NCBI GenBank assembly: GCA_965234405.1
Contig: OZ248346.1
DNA: 64,000 nt
Source of the DNA: Planktophila turicensis
GTDB taxonomy: Bacteria > Actinomycetota > Actinomycetes > Nanopelagicales > Nanopelagicaceae
Reading direction: 5' to 3' (one strand)
The notes beneath the pieces were generated by a model that saw only the letters and a program-made list of their open reading frames with translations, was not told where the DNA came from and made no database searches. Made by a program: the position numbers and the translations under genes. Shown here one piece after another: positions 38,493 to 47,672 of the stretch (position 1 is its first letter; every line of letters starts with the position of its first letter).

Positions 38493-39349
38493 TGACTATT
38501 CGTTCAGCTGCGCTAGTAATTAGCCCATCCCGTGCCGAAGCGATTGCGGCTGCAAAGGAACTTGCACCGCTTCTCTATTCTGCGGGTTTCTCGCTCTACA
38601 CAATTTCTGATGTATCAATCGAAGGAATCAAAAAGGTTGCTCCATCTGATCTTCCTGAAATAGAGATCGCTGTTGTTCTTGGTGGCGATGGCACCATCCT
38701 TCGCGCTGCTGAAATTACTTTGAGCCGCACTGTTCCGCTACTTGGAATCAATATGGGCCATGTTGGTTTCATGGCAGAAGTACAGCGTCCAACTATCTCT
38801 GCTATCGCTGAAAGCATTATTTCCAAGAGTTACGTCTCAGAAGATCGCATGATTCTACGTTTCTCTGTCGAACGCTCTGGCAAAGAGATCGGAAAAGGAT
38901 GGGCTCTTAACGAAGTAACTGTCGAACGTGATGGCACAACTATGGTTGAACTCTTCGTGGAAATTGATAGTCGGCCACTTTCACATTGGGGTTGCGATGG
39001 GCTCATCTGTTCAACTCCGACTGGTTCTACCGCCTATGCATTTAGCGCAGGTGGGCCAGTGCTGTGGCCTGAAGTTGATGCTCTTGTGTTGTTGCCAATC
39101 TCTGCGCACGCACTCTTCTCGCGTCCTATGGTCGTTTCGCCAAAGTCTGAAATTGTCGTCACCATCGAATCAACAGAGGCGCTTCTCTCTGCAGACGCAC
39201 TCCGCAAGATTCCACTTCAGAAGGGTGATCGTGTTCTCATTACTCGCGATGATCAGACCATTAAGCTCTCACACGTTTCGAAGACTCTCTTCACAGATAG
39301 ATTGGTAGCAAAGTTCAAACTTCCCGTTGAAGGTTGGCGCGGTGAGTGA
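38492..39349 (+). CDS. nadK: NAD kinase
   Basis: A 285-residue NAD kinase making NADP from NAD in the cytosol. The GGDGT motif (VVLGGDGTILRAAE, about 63) and the substrate-binding NEVTVERD, DGLICSTPTGSTAYAFSAGGP segments are clear. ATG overlaps the tlyA stop by one base and the 3' end overlaps recN by eight bases. With glycolysis-derived carbon and no zwf in the window, NADPH sources must lie elsewhere. Confidence 0.96.
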   Translation: MTIRSAALVISPSRAEAIAAAKELAPLLYSAGFSLYTISDVSIEGIKKVAPSDLPEIEIAVVLGGDGTILRAAEITLSRTVPLLGINMGHVGFMAEVQRPTISAIAESIISKSYVSEDRMILRFSVERSGKEIGKGWALNEVTVERDGTTMVELFVEIDSRPLSHWGCDGLICSTPTGSTAYAFSAGGPVLWPEVDALVLLPISAHALFSRPMVVSPKSEIVVTIESTEALLSADALRKIPLQKGDRVLITRDDQTIKLSHVSKTLFTDRLVAKFKLPVEGWRGE

Positions 39350-41063
39350 ACGTTCTTATCTAGAAGAGATTTCTATTCGTAATCTCGGAATTATCGAGCA
39401 ATCTGAACTAGAACTTGGCCGCGGCCTCAATGTCCTTACCGGCGAAACCGGTGCTGGTAAGACGATGATTTTGACTGCTCTCAACCTAGTTCTCGGCGGC
39501 AAGAGCGATAGCTCTCTAGTGCGCCACGGTTCTGAACGACTGGTTGCTACTGCGCAATTTTCGATAACGAAGGATTCTAAAGATCAACTCGATGAAATCG
39601 GAGCCGAAGTTGATGGCTCTTCACTGATTGTTACCCGCACGGTCAACAGCGACGGAAAGAGCAAGGCATCATGTGGGGGAGTTACGGTTCCTGCAGGGAC
39701 TCTCGCCGATGTCACCGAACCACTCATCGAGATTCACGGACAATCAGCAAATTCGCAGATCGTAAAACCCGCTCGTCAAAGAGAACTACTTGATCGTTTT
39801 GGTGGCGCTTCTGTTACTTCTTCCCTTGTCGCGTATCAGCAGAAATACTCCGGATATCTAGAACTTAAAGAACGCATCAAAGCGATGAAGGCATCTGCCA
39901 ATAAGCGAGATGGTGAAATTGCAGAACTCGAAGAATTCTTAGCCGGCTGGGCAAAACTCAAAGCTGTACGCAACGAACCTTCCAGCGTCGAAGATGAGAT
40001 CAAGCGACTTTCTAGCGTAGAAGATTTACGCATTGCATCAAGTGGCGCAATGTCGGCTCTTGATTCCGAAGAGTCCGGAGCTTTAACTCTGCTTCATTCC
40101 GCCCGACGTTTCCTTGATGCCGCTAAGGGAAAAGATTCAAAACTCGAAGAGATTGCAGAACGCGTTGCAGAATCACTCTTCATCCTCGATGATGCATCTT
40201 CTGATCTGGCATCGTATGCAACATCTCTTGAAGCGGACCCTGAGCGTTTGGATTTCCTGCAGAATCGAAAAGCTGAGCTCAATCTCTTTATCAAGAGATG
40301 GGGCGGCGCCGAAAGCGCTGATGAAGAGCTTGTTCTCCTTGCCGCAAAAGCTAAATCAGGTAAGGAATCAATCGCAGACCTTAAGGGTGGCGACGAACGC
40401 ATTGCAGAGTTAGAAACTGAACTCGCAAAGATAAAGAAGAGCCTTTTGGCCGCTGCGCAAGAATTATCTAAGGCAAGAAGCGCTTCTGCGGAATCACTGT
40501 CACAATCAGTGACATCTGAGATTCAGGCACTTTCTATGCCGCACACTCGATTCTTTGCAGAAGTTATCTCTCCGGATTATTCCGGCGCTCTAAAGGAAAG
40601 TGATTTCACGCAATTAGGTTGCGATGAAGTTTCCATGCAAATCCAGGGACAAATGGATGGACCGAAGATTGCACTTGGAAAAGGCGCAAGCGGTGGCGAG
40701 ATGTCTCGCATCATGTTGGGACTTGAAGTTGTCATCGCTAAATCACATCCAGTCGGAACATATATCTTCGATGAAGTTGACGCAGGTGTTGGCGGAAAAG
40801 CTGCGATTGAAGTTGGTAAGCGCCTTCATGCACTTGCACAGAACTCTCAAGTTATTGTCGTTACGCATTTACCTCAGGTGGCGGCATGGGCCGATACTCA
40901 CTTTGTCGTAAAGAAGAGCAGCGATGGATCCGTTGTTCAGTCAGGTGTCTCGAAACTTGGACAATCTGAGCGCGTTGAAGAGATTGCGCGCATGCTGGCA
41001 GGGCTTGAAGAATCCTCAAGTGCGCGAGAACACGCCGCCGAATTGCTAGCTATGCGAGGCTAA
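39342..41063 (+). CDS. recN: DNA repair ATPase RecN
   Basis: A 573-residue SMC-like ATPase acting in double-strand break repair. Walker A GETGAGKTM is near residue 35, a central coiled coil (about 150-370) follows, then the signature GGEMSRIMLGLE, Walker B YIFDEVDAGVGG and VTHLPQVAA. I favour the GTG at 39342 (GTGAGTGA overlap with the nadK stop) because IRNLGIIEQ then starts close to the N terminus as usual; TTG at 39327 is the alternative. Confidence 0.94.
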   Translation: MSERSYLEEISIRNLGIIEQSELELGRGLNVLTGETGAGKTMILTALNLVLGGKSDSSLVRHGSERLVATAQFSITKDSKDQLDEIGAEVDGSSLIVTRTVNSDGKSKASCGGVTVPAGTLADVTEPLIEIHGQSANSQIVKPARQRELLDRFGGASVTSSLVAYQQKYSGYLELKERIKAMKASANKRDGEIAELEEFLAGWAKLKAVRNEPSSVEDEIKRLSSVEDLRIASSGAMSALDSEESGALTLLHSARRFLDAAKGKDSKLEEIAERVAESLFILDDASSDLASYATSLEADPERLDFLQNRKAELNLFIKRWGGAESADEELVLLAAKAKSGKESIADLKGGDERIAELETELAKIKKSLLAAAQELSKARSASAESLSQSVTSEIQALSMPHTRFFAEVISPDYSGALKESDFTQLGCDEVSMQIQGQMDGPKIALGKGASGGEMSRIMLGLEVVIAKSHPVGTYIFDEVDAGVGGKAAIEVGKRLHALAQNSQVIVVTHLPQVAAWADTHFVVKKSSDGSVVQSGVSKLGQSERVEEIARMLAGLEESSSAREHAAELLAMRG

Positions 41064-41091
41064 AGCCCAGAGAGCTATAAGATGGTCTTCC

Positions 41092-42732
41092 ATGAGCCAA
41101 GCGCATGTGACTAAGCATATTTTCGTAACAGGCGGAGTCGCCTCAAGTCTTGGCAAAGGCCTCACAGCATCATCCTTAGGTCGCCTCCTGGTAGCCCGCG
41201 GTATCCGCGTCACCATGCAGAAGCTCGATCCATACCTCAACGTAGATCCAGGCACCATGAATCCTTTCCAACACGGTGAAGTTTTTGTCACCGACGATGG
41301 CGCTGAAACGGATCTTGATATCGGTCACTACGAACGTTTTCTCGATCGTAATCTTGAAGGTTCAGCCAACGTCACAACAGGCCAGGTTTATTCACGAGTC
41401 ATTGCGCGCGAACGTCGCGGTGAATATCTAGGTGAGACTGTTCAGGTTATTCCGCATATCACCAATGAAATTAAAGAGCGCATGCTTGCAAATGATTCAG
41501 CCGATGTAGATGTAGTCATCACTGAAATCGGTGGAACTGTTGGAGATATTGAATCGCAGCCATTCCTGGAAGCAGCTCGTCAGCTTCGCCAAGAAGTAGG
41601 CCGCGATAACGTTTTCTATCTTCACATCTCGCTCGTTCCATATATCGGGCCATCAGGTGAGTTGAAGACAAAGCCGACACAGCACTCAATCGCAGCCCTT
41701 CGCAGCATTGGTATTGCACCAGATGCAGTGGTTCTCCGTTGCGATCGACCAATCCCTGAAGGCATCAAGAAGAAGATTTCGCTGATGTGCGACGTCGATG
41801 TTGAAGCGGTAGTTGCAGCTGTTGATGCTCCATCAATCTATGACATTCCAAAGGTTCTATTCACCGAAGGCCTCGATTCCTATATCGTCCGTCGACTTTC
41901 TCTCGGTGGCCACGAGGTTCAATGGGGCGAATGGGATGACTTGCTTAAGCGAGTTCACTCTCCAAAGCACCACGTAAAAGTTGCTCTCGTTGGAAAGTAC
42001 ATCGATCTTCCAGATGCTTATCTCTCTGTTTCCGAAGCTCTTCGCGCAGGTGGATTCGCCAACGAAGCGAAGGTCGAAATTGTTTGGGTTCCTAGCGATG
42101 AATGCGAAACACCAGAAGGCGCAAAGAAGGCACTCGGAGAAATCGATGCAATCTGCGTTCCTGGTGGATTCGGTATTCGCGGAATTGAAGGAAAACTAGG
42201 GGCACTTAAATTTGCTCGCGAAAACAAGATTCCGACTCTCGGACTCTGCTTAGGTTTACAGTGCATGGTTATTGAAGCTGCTCGAAACCTTGCTGGAATT
42301 AAAGATGCAAACTCTGCAGAATTCTTAGGCGATAGCGGAACACATGTCATTGCAACTATGGATGATCAGAAAGATATCGTTGCGGGTGGAGGAGATATGG
42401 GTGGTTCGATGCGCTTAGGTCTCTACAAAGCAACCCTTACTCCTGGTTCAATTGTTGCTGGTGTTTACGGTGCAACTGAAGTCTCTGAACGTCACCGCCA
42501 TCGCTACGAGGTCAATAACCAGTATCGCGATCAGATTGCAGCGGCCGGCCTTGTCTTCTCTGGAATGTTCAAGGATCGCGATCTTGTTGAGTTCGTAGAG
42601 CTTCCTCGCGAAGTTCATCCATATTACGTTGGTACTCAGGCTCACCCAGAGCTTCGTTCTCGACCAACGCGCCCACATCCGCTCTTTTCGGGGCTGATTG
42701 CTGCTGCACTTGTCCGTAAGGGCGCTCACTAA
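41092..42732 (+). CDS. pyrG: CTP synthase
   Basis: A 546-residue CTP synthase, aminating UTP to CTP with glutamine-derived ammonia. N-terminal synthetase domain (VTGGVASSLGKGLTASSLG, QKLDPYLNVDPGTMNP) and C-terminal class I glutaminase with Cys386 in LGLCLGLQC and the late HPE motif (AHPELRSRP). TAAGAT (41078-41083) eight bases before the ATG may serve as a -10 for a nearly leaderless transcript. Position between recN and xerD is conserved in actinobacteria. Confidence 0.97.
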   Translation: MSQAHVTKHIFVTGGVASSLGKGLTASSLGRLLVARGIRVTMQKLDPYLNVDPGTMNPFQHGEVFVTDDGAETDLDIGHYERFLDRNLEGSANVTTGQVYSRVIARERRGEYLGETVQVIPHITNEIKERMLANDSADVDVVITEIGGTVGDIESQPFLEAARQLRQEVGRDNVFYLHISLVPYIGPSGELKTKPTQHSIAALRSIGIAPDAVVLRCDRPIPEGIKKKISLMCDVDVEAVVAAVDAPSIYDIPKVLFTEGLDSYIVRRLSLGGHEVQWGEWDDLLKRVHSPKHHVKVALVGKYIDLPDAYLSVSEALRAGGFANEAKVEIVWVPSDECETPEGAKKALGEIDAICVPGGFGIRGIEGKLGALKFARENKIPTLGLCLGLQCMVIEAARNLAGIKDANSAEFLGDSGTHVIATMDDQKDIVAGGGDMGGSMRLGLYKATLTPGSIVAGVYGATEVSERHRHRYEVNNQYRDQIAAAGLVFSGMFKDRDLVEFVELPREVHPYYVGTQAHPELRSRPTRPHPLFSGLIAAALVRKGAH

Positions 42733-42734
42733 AT

Positions 42735-42740
42735 TACAGT
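42735..42740 (+). promoter_or_regulatory. Leaderless promoter -10 of xerD
   Basis: TACAGT followed by exactly six bases and the xerD ATG; it overlaps the end of pyrG by nothing (starts three bases after its stop). No Shine-Dalgarno sequence is visible. Confidence 0.45.
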
Positions 42741-42746
42741 TGTGCA

Positions 42747-43664
42747 ATGAAGTTCGAGGCGGCACGTAGCTCTTACCTCGATCAACTGCGCATTGAACGA
42801 GGGCTTTCGAGTAATTCGATCTCTTCCTACGCACGTGATTTAACAAAGTTCGAGCTATTTATTGAAAGCTCACGTAAGGATTTTTCAAAGCTTACGACGC
42901 AAGACTTAACCGATTTTGAAGTCTCACTTAAGACGATGGGACTGGCGCTTTCGAGCATCAATCGCACCTTGTCTGCCGTCAAGGGTTTCTATAAGTATGC
43001 ATCTCTTGAATTTGATATCTCTAATCCAACTCTTGAAATCGTTAGTGCAAAGATTGCGCGGAAACTTCCTAAGGCCTTGTCTGTAGATGAAGTAACAACT
43101 CTGATTGAATCTGCAAAGCGAGAAGGTGATCCCATTTCACTTCGAGATTTCGCGATGTTGGAACTGCTTTACTCATCGGGTGGCCGTGTAAGTGAAATAG
43201 TGGGAGTAAATACCGGTGACATTTCTGTCACGCAGACCAATGATGGTGATGTAACAGTTGTGAAATTGCGGGGGAAAGGCTCTAAAGAACGCCTTGTTCC
43301 ACTCGGAAAATTCGCGGTTGCGGCAATTGAAGATTACTTCACGCGAACTCGACCAGCGCTAGCTGCAAAGAACTCAAAATCCGAACCAGCGCTCTTTCTT
43401 AACGCTCGCGGAAAACGTTTATCAAGGCAGAGCGCATGGCAGATTGTTCTCGATGCTGCGGTTTCAACTGGGCTCGAGGGCAAGGTGAGCCCACACGTTT
43501 TCAGGCACTCGTATGCAACGCATTTGCTGGATGGGGGTGCAGATATCCGCGTTGTTCAAGAGTTGTTAGGACATTCATCAGTTACAACAACACAGATTTA
43601 CACACTGATTACAATCGATAAAGTGCGCGAGACGTACAGCACCGCACACCCAAGAGCAAAGTGA
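42747..43664 (+). CDS. xerD: Tyrosine recombinase XerD-like
   Basis: A 305-residue tyrosine recombinase. The N-terminal SAM-like core-binding domain (about 1-95) precedes the catalytic domain with Arg in GGRVSEIVG, Lys in LRGKGSKERLVPL, HVFRHSYATHLL, LGHSS and the nucleophile Tyr in QIYTLI. The location after pyrG and before parA/scpA is that of XerD in actinobacteria, so it probably resolves chromosome dimers at dif with FtsK. XerC, the usual partner, is not in the window. Confidence 0.92.
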   Translation: MKFEAARSSYLDQLRIERGLSSNSISSYARDLTKFELFIESSRKDFSKLTTQDLTDFEVSLKTMGLALSSINRTLSAVKGFYKYASLEFDISNPTLEIVSAKIARKLPKALSVDEVTTLIESAKREGDPISLRDFAMLELLYSSGGRVSEIVGVNTGDISVTQTNDGDVTVVKLRGKGSKERLVPLGKFAVAAIEDYFTRTRPALAAKNSKSEPALFLNARGKRLSRQSAWQIVLDAAVSTGLEGKVSPHVFRHSYATHLLDGGADIRVVQELLGHSSVTTTQIYTLITIDKVRETYSTAHPRAK

Positions 43665-43677
43665 AAGTCTGTAGGTA

Positions 43678-44091
43678 TTAAATCCCGCGAAGGCGACGAG
43701 CAAGAATGCTCTGATCGCCCTTTGCTTCAAGGTCAGCAATTATCACTGCGATTGATTCGCGAACGATACGGCCGCGATCTACTGCAAGCCCTAGATCTCC
43801 GCGAAGCATGAGGCGCGCTTGATCGAGATCGAAGAGTTCATCTGTAGATAAATAGACAGTGATCTTCTCTTCATGAAGTTCGCGACCAGAAGGTGACTTC
43901 TCGGCGGCTGTAACGCGACGACGAGAAATGGTGCGCACACCTTTCTTTGTCTTTGGTGCAGCGCTCTGTGTTACCGCTGTAACTGGTGCTGAAGTTTGAA
44001 TTGGTTCCGCAACTTGGCGTACTGCGCTTAGTGCTGGAGTGTTTGCGCGGAAGAGTTCATCCGCTCCTGGCAAGCTAGCTCTACGTGTCAT
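43678..44091 (-). CDS. ParA-associated protein, possible ribbon-helix-helix DNA-binding
   Basis: A 137-residue protein of unknown function directly downstream of, and overlapping by four bases, the ParA gene. The N-terminal 70 residues look disordered (Pro/Ala/Lys-rich). The C-terminal half (about 75-137) reads KITVYLSTDELFDLDQARL then GRIVRESIAVIIADLE: one strand followed by two helices, the pattern of ribbon-helix-helix proteins. A DNA-binding partner of ParA is the natural reading, but I recognise no named family. Confidence 0.7.
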   Translation of the reverse strand: MTRRASLPGADELFRANTPALSAVRQVAEPIQTSAPVTAVTQSAAPKTKKGVRTISRRRVTAAEKSPSGRELHEEKITVYLSTDELFDLDQARLMLRGDLGLAVDRGRIVRESIAVIIADLEAKGDQSILARRLRGI

Positions 44092-44972
44092 CGGGCGCCT
44101 CCTCGGGTAATTAGTTCACGGGCAAGACGGCGGTATGACTGCGCACCACCCGAAGAAGATGCATAAGCAGTAATGGGTTCGCCTGCAACAGTTGTTTCAG
44201 CAAAGCGAATTGTTTTAGCAATGATTGTTTCAAATACATCTTCAGGGTATTTCTCGAGAATTGCAGTAAGAACTTCGCGGTTATGCAGAGTCTTACGGTC
44301 GTACATCGTTGCAAGGATTCCGATCAATTTGAGTTCAGGGTTAAGGAAGCTACGAACCTTGTCGATATTTCCCTTAAGTTCGATAAAGCCGTGCAGGGCG
44401 AAGTATTCGCACTGCAATGGAACGATAACTTCATCAGAAGCCACGAGTGCGTTGATTGTGAGTTGACCCATTGTTGGTTGGCAGTCAATCAAAATCACGT
44501 CGTACTCTGAGCGAAGGCGACCGAGTGCGCGCTTTAGATATTGCTGGCCGCCGATTTCAGCGCCGAGAGTTGTCTCAGCTGTTCCTAAATCGCGGTTAGC
44601 TGGAAGAAAATCAAGACCGGCAACTGATGACTTCAAAACAATCTCATTGATATTTGCATCCGGTGTCATGAGTGCGTAATAAACAGTGTTCTCAAGTGGA
44701 AGTGCGTGTGCATTTACACCGAGACCAAGAGAGAGACCGCCTTGCGGGTCGAAGTCGACGAGAAGAACGCGACGTCCTAGCTCTGCGAGCGCTGCACCTA
44801 AGTTAATTGTTGACGTTGTCTTACCGACTCCACCCTTTTGGTTGAAGATCGAAATGACCTTTGCATCGCCATGCTCTGTAATTGGCGCAGGGATGGGGAA
44901 ATTCTGGGGAGTTCGCCCGAGGAGAGTGGCGGTAGTGGCCACATCATCATCAAATGTCGATTTAGCGTTCAA
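44088..44972 (-). CDS. parA: ParA/MinD family ATPase
   Basis: A 294-residue ParA-like ATPase with the deviant Walker A QKGGVGKTTSTINLG (about 44-58), DFDPQGGLSLGLG and the DCQPTMGQLT Walker B region. This is the second, scpA-linked ParA of actinobacteria (Rv1708-like, from memory), not the origin-proximal ParA. The start is TTG, eight bases after AGAGG; no ATG fits. Here it points away from scpA, while in the actinobacteria I recall both genes run the same way. Confidence 0.88.
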   Translation of the reverse strand: MNAKSTFDDDVATTATLLGRTPQNFPIPAPITEHGDAKVISIFNQKGGVGKTTSTINLGAALAELGRRVLLVDFDPQGGLSLGLGVNAHALPLENTVYYALMTPDANINEIVLKSSVAGLDFLPANRDLGTAETTLGAEIGGQQYLKRALGRLRSEYDVILIDCQPTMGQLTINALVASDEVIVPLQCEYFALHGFIELKGNIDKVRSFLNPELKLIGILATMYDRKTLHNREVLTAILEKYPEDVFETIIAKTIRFAETTVAGEPITAYASSSGGAQSYRRLARELITRGGAR

Positions 44973-45040
44973 GCGAGAAACCTCTTTTCAGTTGCCGCGA
45001 CTCTACGCGTAAAACGCGACGAACTGCAAGTAAGACAAGT
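44973..45040. promoter_or_regulatory. Divergent parA/scpA region with TACGCGTA palindrome
   Basis: Sixty-eight bases between the TTG of parA and the ATG of scpA. It holds the perfect palindrome TACGCGTA (45004-45011) flanked by CGCGAC copies at 44997-45002 and 45015-45020. This could be the operator of the ribbon-helix-helix protein or a centromere-like site, but three copies are little evidence. Confidence 0.35.
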
Positions 45041-46000
45041 ATGGTTCGCCTCGTGGAAAGTGCCGTAGCGCCTGAGGAAATTACCTCAGAACAAGCTGAA
45101 TCAATCGCTCCTGAGAGCGGTTTTAGCGTCCACCTCGATAATTTTGATGGCCCCTTTGACCTCCTGCTTCAGCTGATCTCGCGCCACAAGCTTGATATCA
45201 CCGAAATCTCGCTCAGCATCGTCACCGATGAATTCATCGCCTTTATCCGCGCCCTCGAGGCTAGCGGTGAGGGTTGGCGCCTTGATCAAGCAACCGAATT
45301 CCTGGTCATCGCCGCCACCCTTCTAGACCTCAAGGCGGCCCGACTCTTGCCTAGCGGTGAGATCGAAGATGAAGAAGACCTTGCTCTACTTGAGGCCCGA
45401 GACATCCTCTTTGCCCGTCTGCTCCAATATCGAGCTTTCAAGGAAGTCGCCGCCTCATTCCAAGATGCAATCGCCAACGCCGATAAATCCTTCCCACGCG
45501 TTGTTGCCCTTGATCCAGCTCTTGCTTCGCTTCTGCCTGAGGTACTCATTGGCGTTGGCGCTCAGCGCTTCGCCGCTATCGCCGAGCGTGTCTTGACCCC
45601 AAAGGCCCCGCCTGTGGTGGCAGTTGAGCACCTCCATAGCGCCCTCGTGAGCGTGACTAAGGAGTCAAAGCTGGTCGTCGAAGCCCTGCGCAAGGGTCGA
45701 ACTGTCTCCTTCAGAAACCTCGTCCAGGGAGCAGATTCCACCCTTGTGGTTGTCGCTAGATTCCTTGCTCTGCTAGACCTATATCGCCAGGGCGCGCTCC
45801 GATTTGAGCAGGTTATCGCCCTCGGCGAGCTCCAGATCAGCTGGGTTGGCTCCGATGAAGGCGACATTCTTGTCACCGATGAATTTGACGTACCCGTTGT
45901 GCTCGACGAAAGCGTTGTCGAAGAGCTCGAGACTGCTATGCAGGTTGTATCTGAAGAGATTTCTGATGAAAATGAGACAGAAGAGGATGAAAATGTCTAA
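45041..46000 (+). CDS. scpA: Segregation and condensation protein A
   Basis: A 319-residue ScpA, the kleisin that bridges the SMC heads in the bacterial condensin. FSVHLDNFDGPFDLLLQLI and HKLDITEISLSIV near the N terminus are the family signature; the C-terminal winged helix follows around 225-290. Base composition is unusual for this window: line 45301-45360 has 39 of 60 G+C. It overlaps scpB by eight bases. Confidence 0.95.
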   Translation: MVRLVESAVAPEEITSEQAESIAPESGFSVHLDNFDGPFDLLLQLISRHKLDITEISLSIVTDEFIAFIRALEASGEGWRLDQATEFLVIAATLLDLKAARLLPSGEIEDEEDLALLEARDILFARLLQYRAFKEVAASFQDAIANADKSFPRVVALDPALASLLPEVLIGVGAQRFAAIAERVLTPKAPPVVAVEHLHSALVSVTKESKLVVEALRKGRTVSFRNLVQGADSTLVVVARFLALLDLYRQGALRFEQVIALGELQISWVGSDEGDILVTDEFDVPVVLDESVVEELETAMQVVSEEISDENETEEDENV

Positions 46001-46610
46001 TCCCGAAGTTGAGACTCCCGAGGTTGAGGTCGCTGAAGATACCCAGCTTTCCCATGTATTTGATCCAGCTGCGCTAGCTCGTTCGATTGAGGCGATCTTG
46101 ATGGTCGTTGATGAGCCAGTCACCGAGCTCACCCTGGCATCTGTTCTTCAGGTGACCGTCGATCAGGTCGTGGATTCACTTGAAGCCCTTGTTCCAACCT
46201 ACGAAGACCGTGGATTCACGCTCAAGGCGATCAATGGGGGATGGCGGTTCTATAGCCACCCAGATTGCAGCGCAGTGGTCGAGAAATTTGTCCTCGATGG
46301 CCAGCAGAACCGTCTTACCCAGGCGGCCCTCGAGACCCTTGCGGTCATCGCTTATCGCCAGCCCGTATCCCGCGCCCGCGTCTCAGCCATCCGTGGTGTC
46401 AACGTTGAAGCCGTGATGAAGACTCTCATTACCCGTGGCCTCGTCGAGGAATATGGGGTCGAGAACGAGACTGGAGCGATCTTGTACAAGACGACCAGCT
46501 ACTTCCTCGAGCGTCTCGGACTCAATGCTCTGACCGACCTTCCGCCTCTGGCCCCACATCTGCCAGACCTCGATGGTCTCGATGAGATCCTCGATTCGCT
46601 AACTGACTAA
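45993..46610 (+). CDS. scpB: Segregation and condensation protein B
   Basis: A 205-residue ScpB, the second SMC partner, made of two winged helices. ALARSIEAILMVVDEPV, GGWRFYSHP and LETLAVIAYRQPVSRARVSAIRGVN are typical. I place the start at ATG 45993, six bases after AAGAGG; ATG 45987 is possible, while an open frame extending to 45804 lies inside scpA and is not coding. G+C is very high (46321-46380: 43 of 60). Confidence 0.94.
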   Translation: MSNPEVETPEVEVAEDTQLSHVFDPAALARSIEAILMVVDEPVTELTLASVLQVTVDQVVDSLEALVPTYEDRGFTLKAINGGWRFYSHPDCSAVVEKFVLDGQQNRLTQAALETLAVIAYRQPVSRARVSAIRGVNVEAVMKTLITRGLVEEYGVENETGAILYKTTSYFLERLGLNALTDLPPLAPHLPDLDGLDEILDSLTD

Positions 46611-46674
46611 GTAACGCCCTACACTTCTCGCCTAAGCCTCCCGCACCCTTTGCGGGGGGAGTTGACTGTCGAGA

Positions 46675-47406
46675 ATGGATAGCCACATGGCCGAGATGCG
46701 CCTTAATAAGATCATCGCCGATGCCGGAATTACCTCGCGCCGCGGCGCTGATGAACTCATCATGGATGGTCGAGTCACCGTCGATGGACATCAAGTTCGT
46801 GAACTCGGAGCGAAGTTTGACCCTGAAAAGGTTAAAGTCGAAGTTGATGGCGAGACAATTACTCGTTCTTTGTCTAAGACTTATTTAGTTCTTCATAAGC
46901 CTAGAGGCGTTCTGTCTACGATGTTTGACCCCGAAGGACGCCCTTCACTCGCTGACTTCATTGACCTCCGTACCGAACGTCTATTTCACGTTGGCCGCCT
47001 CGATAAGGATTCCGAAGGCCTCATTTTGCTCACAAATGATGGGGATCTGACCTTCCGTGCCACCCACCCATCTTTTGGCCTGGAAAAGACCTACATTATT
47101 GAATTCGATGGAAAGCTTCCAACAGGGGTCGATAAGGTCCTTTTGAAGGGGATTGAACTTGAAGATGGAATGGGTCGAGTTTTGAGCTTTAAGCATCTCT
47201 CGCCTCAGTGGATTGAGGTCACGATCCACGAAGGTCGATATCACATCATCCGTCGCCTCATGGAGGCTGTGGGTGTCGATGTCCTCAGGCTGATCCGCAC
47301 CAAGTTCGGACCCATCTCTTTAGGAGAAACCCTCGAAGGAAGATGGCGAGATCTCAATAGTAATGAATTGATTAGCCTGCAAAACGCTTTAGATATAAAG
47401 CCTTAA
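46675..47406 (+). CDS. rluB: rRNA pseudouridine synthase RluB/RsuA family
   Basis: A 243-residue pseudouridine synthase: S4 domain (about 8-60, MRLNKIIADAGITSRRGADEL) then the catalytic domain with the conserved Asp in GRLDKDSEGLILLTNDGDL and a late KPRGVLST motif. The RluB subgroup modifies 23S rRNA near the peptidyl-transferase centre; the RsuA subgroup modifies 16S, and context (scpB neighbour) favours RluB. ATG 46675 or 46687 could be the start; a GGGGGAG run lies 14 bases upstream. Confidence 0.92.
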   Translation: MDSHMAEMRLNKIIADAGITSRRGADELIMDGRVTVDGHQVRELGAKFDPEKVKVEVDGETITRSLSKTYLVLHKPRGVLSTMFDPEGRPSLADFIDLRTERLFHVGRLDKDSEGLILLTNDGDLTFRATHPSFGLEKTYIIEFDGKLPTGVDKVLLKGIELEDGMGRVLSFKHLSPQWIEVTIHEGRYHIIRRLMEAVGVDVLRLIRTKFGPISLGETLEGRWRDLNSNELISLQNALDIKP

Positions 47407-47672
47407 ATCGTTACAGCATAAATAAATATATTTATCTATAAATTGATACGATTGAGTTTGGGTTGGAATAAAAGATATATATCGACAATTATGCGCTCAG
47501 AAAATACCCGAAAAAATCGTTTTATCGATATTGGTTAAGGCTAGAATAATCGGAAGATCTTAATGCGAAGATACTTCGCTCTATTCGAAGTGAAGAAAGA
47601 TTGAAAGAGATTTATCGGCAAAACGCTAAATATATAGATCCGAGATATTACGTAGAAGGGTACGATTGTTCA
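47407..47672. other. AT-rich intergenic region before aroH
   Basis: About 266 bases without a convincing gene, the longest non-rRNA gap here. Hand counts give 14 and 20 G+C in the first two 60-base lines (23-33%). It contains GCGAAG-ATAC-TTCGC near 47563-47577 and an overlapping CTTCG-CTCTATT-CGAAG hairpin, which cannot form together. A 15-codon frame (ATG 47491) has no recognisable similarity. Confidence 0.6.
47661..47666 (+). promoter_or_regulatory. Leaderless promoter -10 of aroH-tyrA
   Basis: TACGAT followed by exactly six bases and the aroH ATG at 47673, with no Shine-Dalgarno sequence. This supports ATG 47673 over an upstream in-frame TTG at 47601. Confidence 0.5.

Noticed and set aside
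45804..45992. Longer scpB starting inside scpA
   Set aside because: This part is out-of-frame scpA sequence; ScpB similarity begins after ATG 45993, which has a good ribosome-binding site.
47601..47672. Longer AroH with 24 extra residues
   Set aside because: The family N terminus begins at M-S-V-R-A-I-R-G (47673), and a -10 box lies inside the extension.
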